This document shows, in pieces, positions 60,900-64,000 of a stretch of DNA of 64,000 bases. Made by a program: the position numbers and the translations under genes. The stretch comes from Blastobasis lacticolella (Eukaryota; Arthropoda; Insecta; Lepidoptera; Blastobasidae), in the NCBI GenBank assembly GCA_905147135.1, contig LR990067.1, positions 10,602,001 through 10,666,000 on the forward strand. The letters run 5' to 3'. Under the pieces are notes generated by a model. That model made no database searches. It saw only the letters and a program-made list of their open reading frames with translations, and was not told the DNA's origin. Each line of letters starts with the position of its first letter. The first letter of the stretch is position 1.

Positions 60900-61250
60900 T
60901 ATTGCATCTACGGTTAATAACCTAATCGACCGAAAAAGTCGAATAACCCACGACTAAGTTTACTAAAACTTATCTAAACTACTGAAGCATTATAATGAAA
61001 CAAATCTAAGAAACGCGCGCGCGAGGATTTGTACGCGGCCACGAACAGCGCTGTATCAGTGGCGGAGTACTGGTCCTCGCAAATTGGACCCGCCACTAGT
61101 CGACACGCAAAGAAAAAGCTAAGAACCGTCTAGATTAAACTGGCTTACAAACAAAGAAACCGCATCCAAATCGGTCCATCCACAGACAGACACACAAAGC
61201 CACAGATACACACGTCAAAATTAGAACACCCCTCTTTTTCATCTGGGGTA
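60900..61250. repeat. Dispersed repeat (accgcatccaaatcggtcca), copy 2
   Basis: Matches 23280-23640; interrupted at about 61010-61105 by gcgcgcgcgaggatttgtac and neighbours. Confidence 0.5.
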
Positions 61251-61609
61251 CAAAAATACAGTAAATGGTAAAATGCAATACCCAGACTCACTGTAGCTCC
61301 CAGACAGACGCCGATCACTATCGATTGCCGTAAACCGAGCGCCGTGAGCACAGCCGGAGCGTTGCACCCATATATTCCATTTGGTAGCTTCCATATGGCA
61401 GTCTGGGTCGGCGAACCTGGATTTTAAGCTAGGGATGAGGGTAGCGTCGGTCATTTATAGTTTTGTACCTACACTAGCAGTCTTGCGCGGTTTTCGACCG
61501 CTCGCAGTTCGGATGTCTAAACATTCAATGGTCCCACGGGATACTATTATTTTGTCCGGGATGAAAAGAGCCTATGTCACTTGGGAATAATGTAGCTTCC
61601 TATTCATTA

Positions 61610-61722
61610 TCATCATCATCATCACAGCCCATAGCAGTCCACTGCAGGACTTAGGGCCTCTACCAGGAGAGGTTATTGCCATAATCTCCACGCTCGGCAG
61701 GCGGTATGGAGATCGCAGTGAT
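61610..61722 (-). mobile_element. SINE-like retroposon, partial copy
   Basis: catcatcatcatcacagccc, agtccactgcaggacttagg, ctcggcaggcggtatggaga: 3' half only, with its CATCATCAT tail. Confidence 0.65.
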
Positions 61723-61979
61723 GCCATATAAATATGAAAAACAATAAAAAATAGTAGTTTATGCAACTGTCATATAAAAGGGGGTATTAAAACATGAGTG
61801 TCTGTTTATCATACGAGGCGTAGCCGAGTATGATAATAGTTTGACACGAGTGTTTTACTACCTAATTATATGTAGTTGCATACACTACTTTATCTACACT
61901 CATATTTTTATGTTAAAATATCGTACCTATAATTTTCTCAACTTAGCTGGTAGTAAGCTGCGAGTCAGTTCTGTTGTAT

Positions 61980-62380
61980 CTACGCGTCGAGGATATCAAG
62001 CGGCGGGAAATTCACTTCACTACTTTCACATTCATCTATTTATTTGCTTGAAACAAGAACAAACATTCACAAACACAAATTTCAACAATTAGAAAAAATA
62101 TTCTGTTTAGCGGGAAAATAATTACACAGAATATAAAGAGGAAAATTTAAATTTTGAATTTGAATTTGGTAAAGACATCTAATTATTCAGCCTACATTAC
62201 GCCGTGTAAAATTGTGCGCCCGATAAAAAATAAAAGTGTTGCATAATGATTAAAAAGTTATTTTACGATACAGCTGTAATGAAAATAGTATGGGAAATGC
62301 TGTATAGAAAAGTAATTTTTTAAAATTTTATAGTCTGGTGTGAAAAAAGTGTACCCTTAAACGACTGTTTTCGAATATGT
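61980..62380 (+). repeat. Dispersed repeat (cgcgtcgaggatatcaagcg), copy 2
   Basis: Longer relative of 49902-50145, ending with cgactgttttcgaatatgta. No coding content. Confidence 0.6.
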
Positions 62381-62837
62381 AATTGGATGTTACGCGGAGA
62401 TAAACAATATTTTTGTTTAATGTTTTGCACGGGCGCGCGGGCGGTCCAAGTTTTATCTCCTATACGTCTACTATAGCTACAATGTAGAATTTTTTTTGTA
62501 CTCCTACATCATCATGCAGGATAACCTGCGGCCTCAGTCTATAATGTCTCGAATCGTAGATATCTGCTCACATTATTACCAACTGTGTCAAGTCAAGGTC
62601 TTGTACAATTTCCATTTCACGTACGCAATCCACTTTCTGACCTTGGCTCGCGTGAGAATGCAATCGTCACGAATCCGCGTGGATTTCATAACTTTATGTC
62701 TTGTTATGTCTAATGAGGATCTGTCACGATTTATTTTTGTGATATTATCGTTAGCTTATGATACCATATGTATGACTGTGAAGAATTTTTCACGTTTTCA
62801 GAAGATATATGAGCTAGACGTTGCCTGTTAGTGTTCC

Positions 62838-62965
62838 CTGATTATTATAATCTAGACACCTTCAAGGCTAGAGTGAATAGGCTGTTCCAAGACAGGCATG
62901 CTTCATCTCCGGCCGCATCGTCACTTACCACCCAGGTCAGATAGCGGTCAAGTGTCTGACTCGTT
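62838..62965 (+). mobile_element. LINE C-terminal fragment
   Basis: Encodes LDTFKARVNRLFQDRHASSP and AASSLTTQVR, a stop, then an A-rich end (aataaaaaaaaaga). Terminal peptide of an insect RT element. Confidence 0.6.
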
Positions 62966-63489
62966 TAATAAAAAAAAAGACTTCTTTAGGTAGTATTACG
63001 AAATATTAAGTCAGAACCTGAGATTAACATTATCCGCTTGGATAAGCAGGTACCTTACCAGGTGCCTTATTTATTTCTGCCGCTCTACTGTAGATACCTG
63101 ATCTCTCCAATTTTGGATCATGGTCAAGGCGAACCTCGGGCTGTCGCGCGCGATACCACAGATATTGACGCCAAGATGATTACTGCGACGACATTTATTC
63201 ATTTATTTGTATGGCAAAAATACAATATACGAGAAACTCGCAACTACACATTTAAATCACGCGAAGTCAGCCATTTAATTGCTTCTTCACTAAGGGTGAT
63301 CAGGTCCTCCGGTGGGCCAGGGTAGCTTGTGTTAGGGCATTCTGATAGTATGTGCGACGAAATAAAACTCATGGATCCTAATTAATCCTTACCAAAGATT
63401 TTGATATATACAATTATACATCCTACTACAAAAACGTCCCAACATTCCTCTACCGAGACGAGATCATAAAACGAATATCAAGTGAGAGG

Positions 63490-63735
63490 AGTACGCCTGG
63501 GTGAGTACCACCGCCTTATCTATTTCCGCCGCCAAGCGACAATGCCTACATTGTTGTGTTCTGGTTTGAAGGACAAGATAGCCAGCGCAATTACAGGCAT
63601 GAGGCGTTTCATCTTGGTCCTCACAGTGACAACGCACCTGCGGTTCCCCCATATTTTGTCTGTTGCCTGAAGGATATAGGCGACAGTCATCGCTTACCAT
63701 CAGGTGAGCTACCTGCTTGTTTGTCACTGCGTAGT
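63490..63735 (+). mobile_element. Retroposon tail (third copy of the 31215/31640 family)
   Basis: gagtaccaccgccttatcta, tctggtttgaaggacaagat, gcgacagtcatcgcttacca and gcttgtttgtcactgcgtag. Confidence 0.6.
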
Positions 63736-64000
63736 ATACACAAAAACCAGTAATCAGAGCTATTATCCAAATACGGAGCAACCCTTGGAAGGAAACCGGT
63801 CGATACTTGGAAAGATATTCATGTTCCAATACACACAGAGCTGTGAATATTTGATGAAAAACCGTCCGAATGAGGCTATTTCCAACGAGTCCGATCATTA
63901 TCAATCAAGGTGGAGTTTAACTGTAATTGAGGCGATATTGTGACATTTGTGAGCTGGCTGACCTTGATTGCTTCGTGAGTGATAACGGTGACTTATGCGG
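63736..64000. other. No recognised feature at the window end
   Basis: Mixed sequence with a chance ORF (63704-63943). No homology recognised. Confidence 0.3.

Noticed and set aside
62496..62831. 111-codon plus-strand ORF as a gene
   Set aside because: Composition is hydrophobic and irregular, no family recognised, and it runs into a LINE tail.

Overview
This is an AT-rich eukaryotic window, almost certainly from a moth or butterfly. The clues are the intron-rich host genes, tRNA-derived SINEs, RTE-type LINE ends coding for a peptide like [11 protein letters not shown], Helitron-like ends reading CGCGCCGGGTCCACTAGT, and many small TIR elements. The species cannot be told from the sequence alone.

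Two conserved host genes are visible, arranged head to head. On the minus strand is a complete Vps53, the shared subunit of the GARP and EARP tethering complexes. It has 12 exons between 44052 and 24047, all introns are GT-AG, and the exons join without a frame break into 794 codons plus a stop. About 1.05 kb away on the plus strand (45102-45181) is the first coding exon of a CFAP410 (C21orf2) like leucine-rich-repeat gene. Its later exons were not found. A 588-bp TIR element sits in the gap between the two start codons.

The most unusual structure is inside Vps53. Intron 10 holds 38 head-to-tail copies, identical as far as I can see, of an 82-bp unit (26652-29767). The unit is the last 71 bp of exon 10 plus 11 bp of intron, so every copy carries the real 5' splice site. 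Intron 5 holds three decayed copies of exon 5, one of them a 78-nt open, frame-preserving candidate cassette, and a partial copy of exon 6 that keeps its acceptor but ends in a stop. Three exons of one gene have therefore thrown off fragment copies.

The rest is layered transposon debris. 1-5570: a broken TE-like gene with a SINE in its coding exon, and a hAT element that carries a Helitron-like insert and sits inside a SINE. 6220-12823: three non-LTR retrotransposons. 13589-15032: two hAT MITEs, one with a Harbinger-like element inside. 15420-16161: a TIR element, a hAT transposase end and a hairpin. 16963-21855: a non-LTR element split by a second one whose 941-codon ORF2 is nearly intact. 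22130-24003: SINEs and a TA-flanked MITE just beyond the 3' end of Vps53. 45182-64000: no recognisable exon, with SINEs, Helitron-like ends, LINE tails, several TIR elements, and a Harbinger element with a MADF-like fragment lodged in a LINE tail.

Coordinates of exons and of elements with matching target-site duplications were worked out base by base. Coordinates of repeat fragments without clear ends are approximate.
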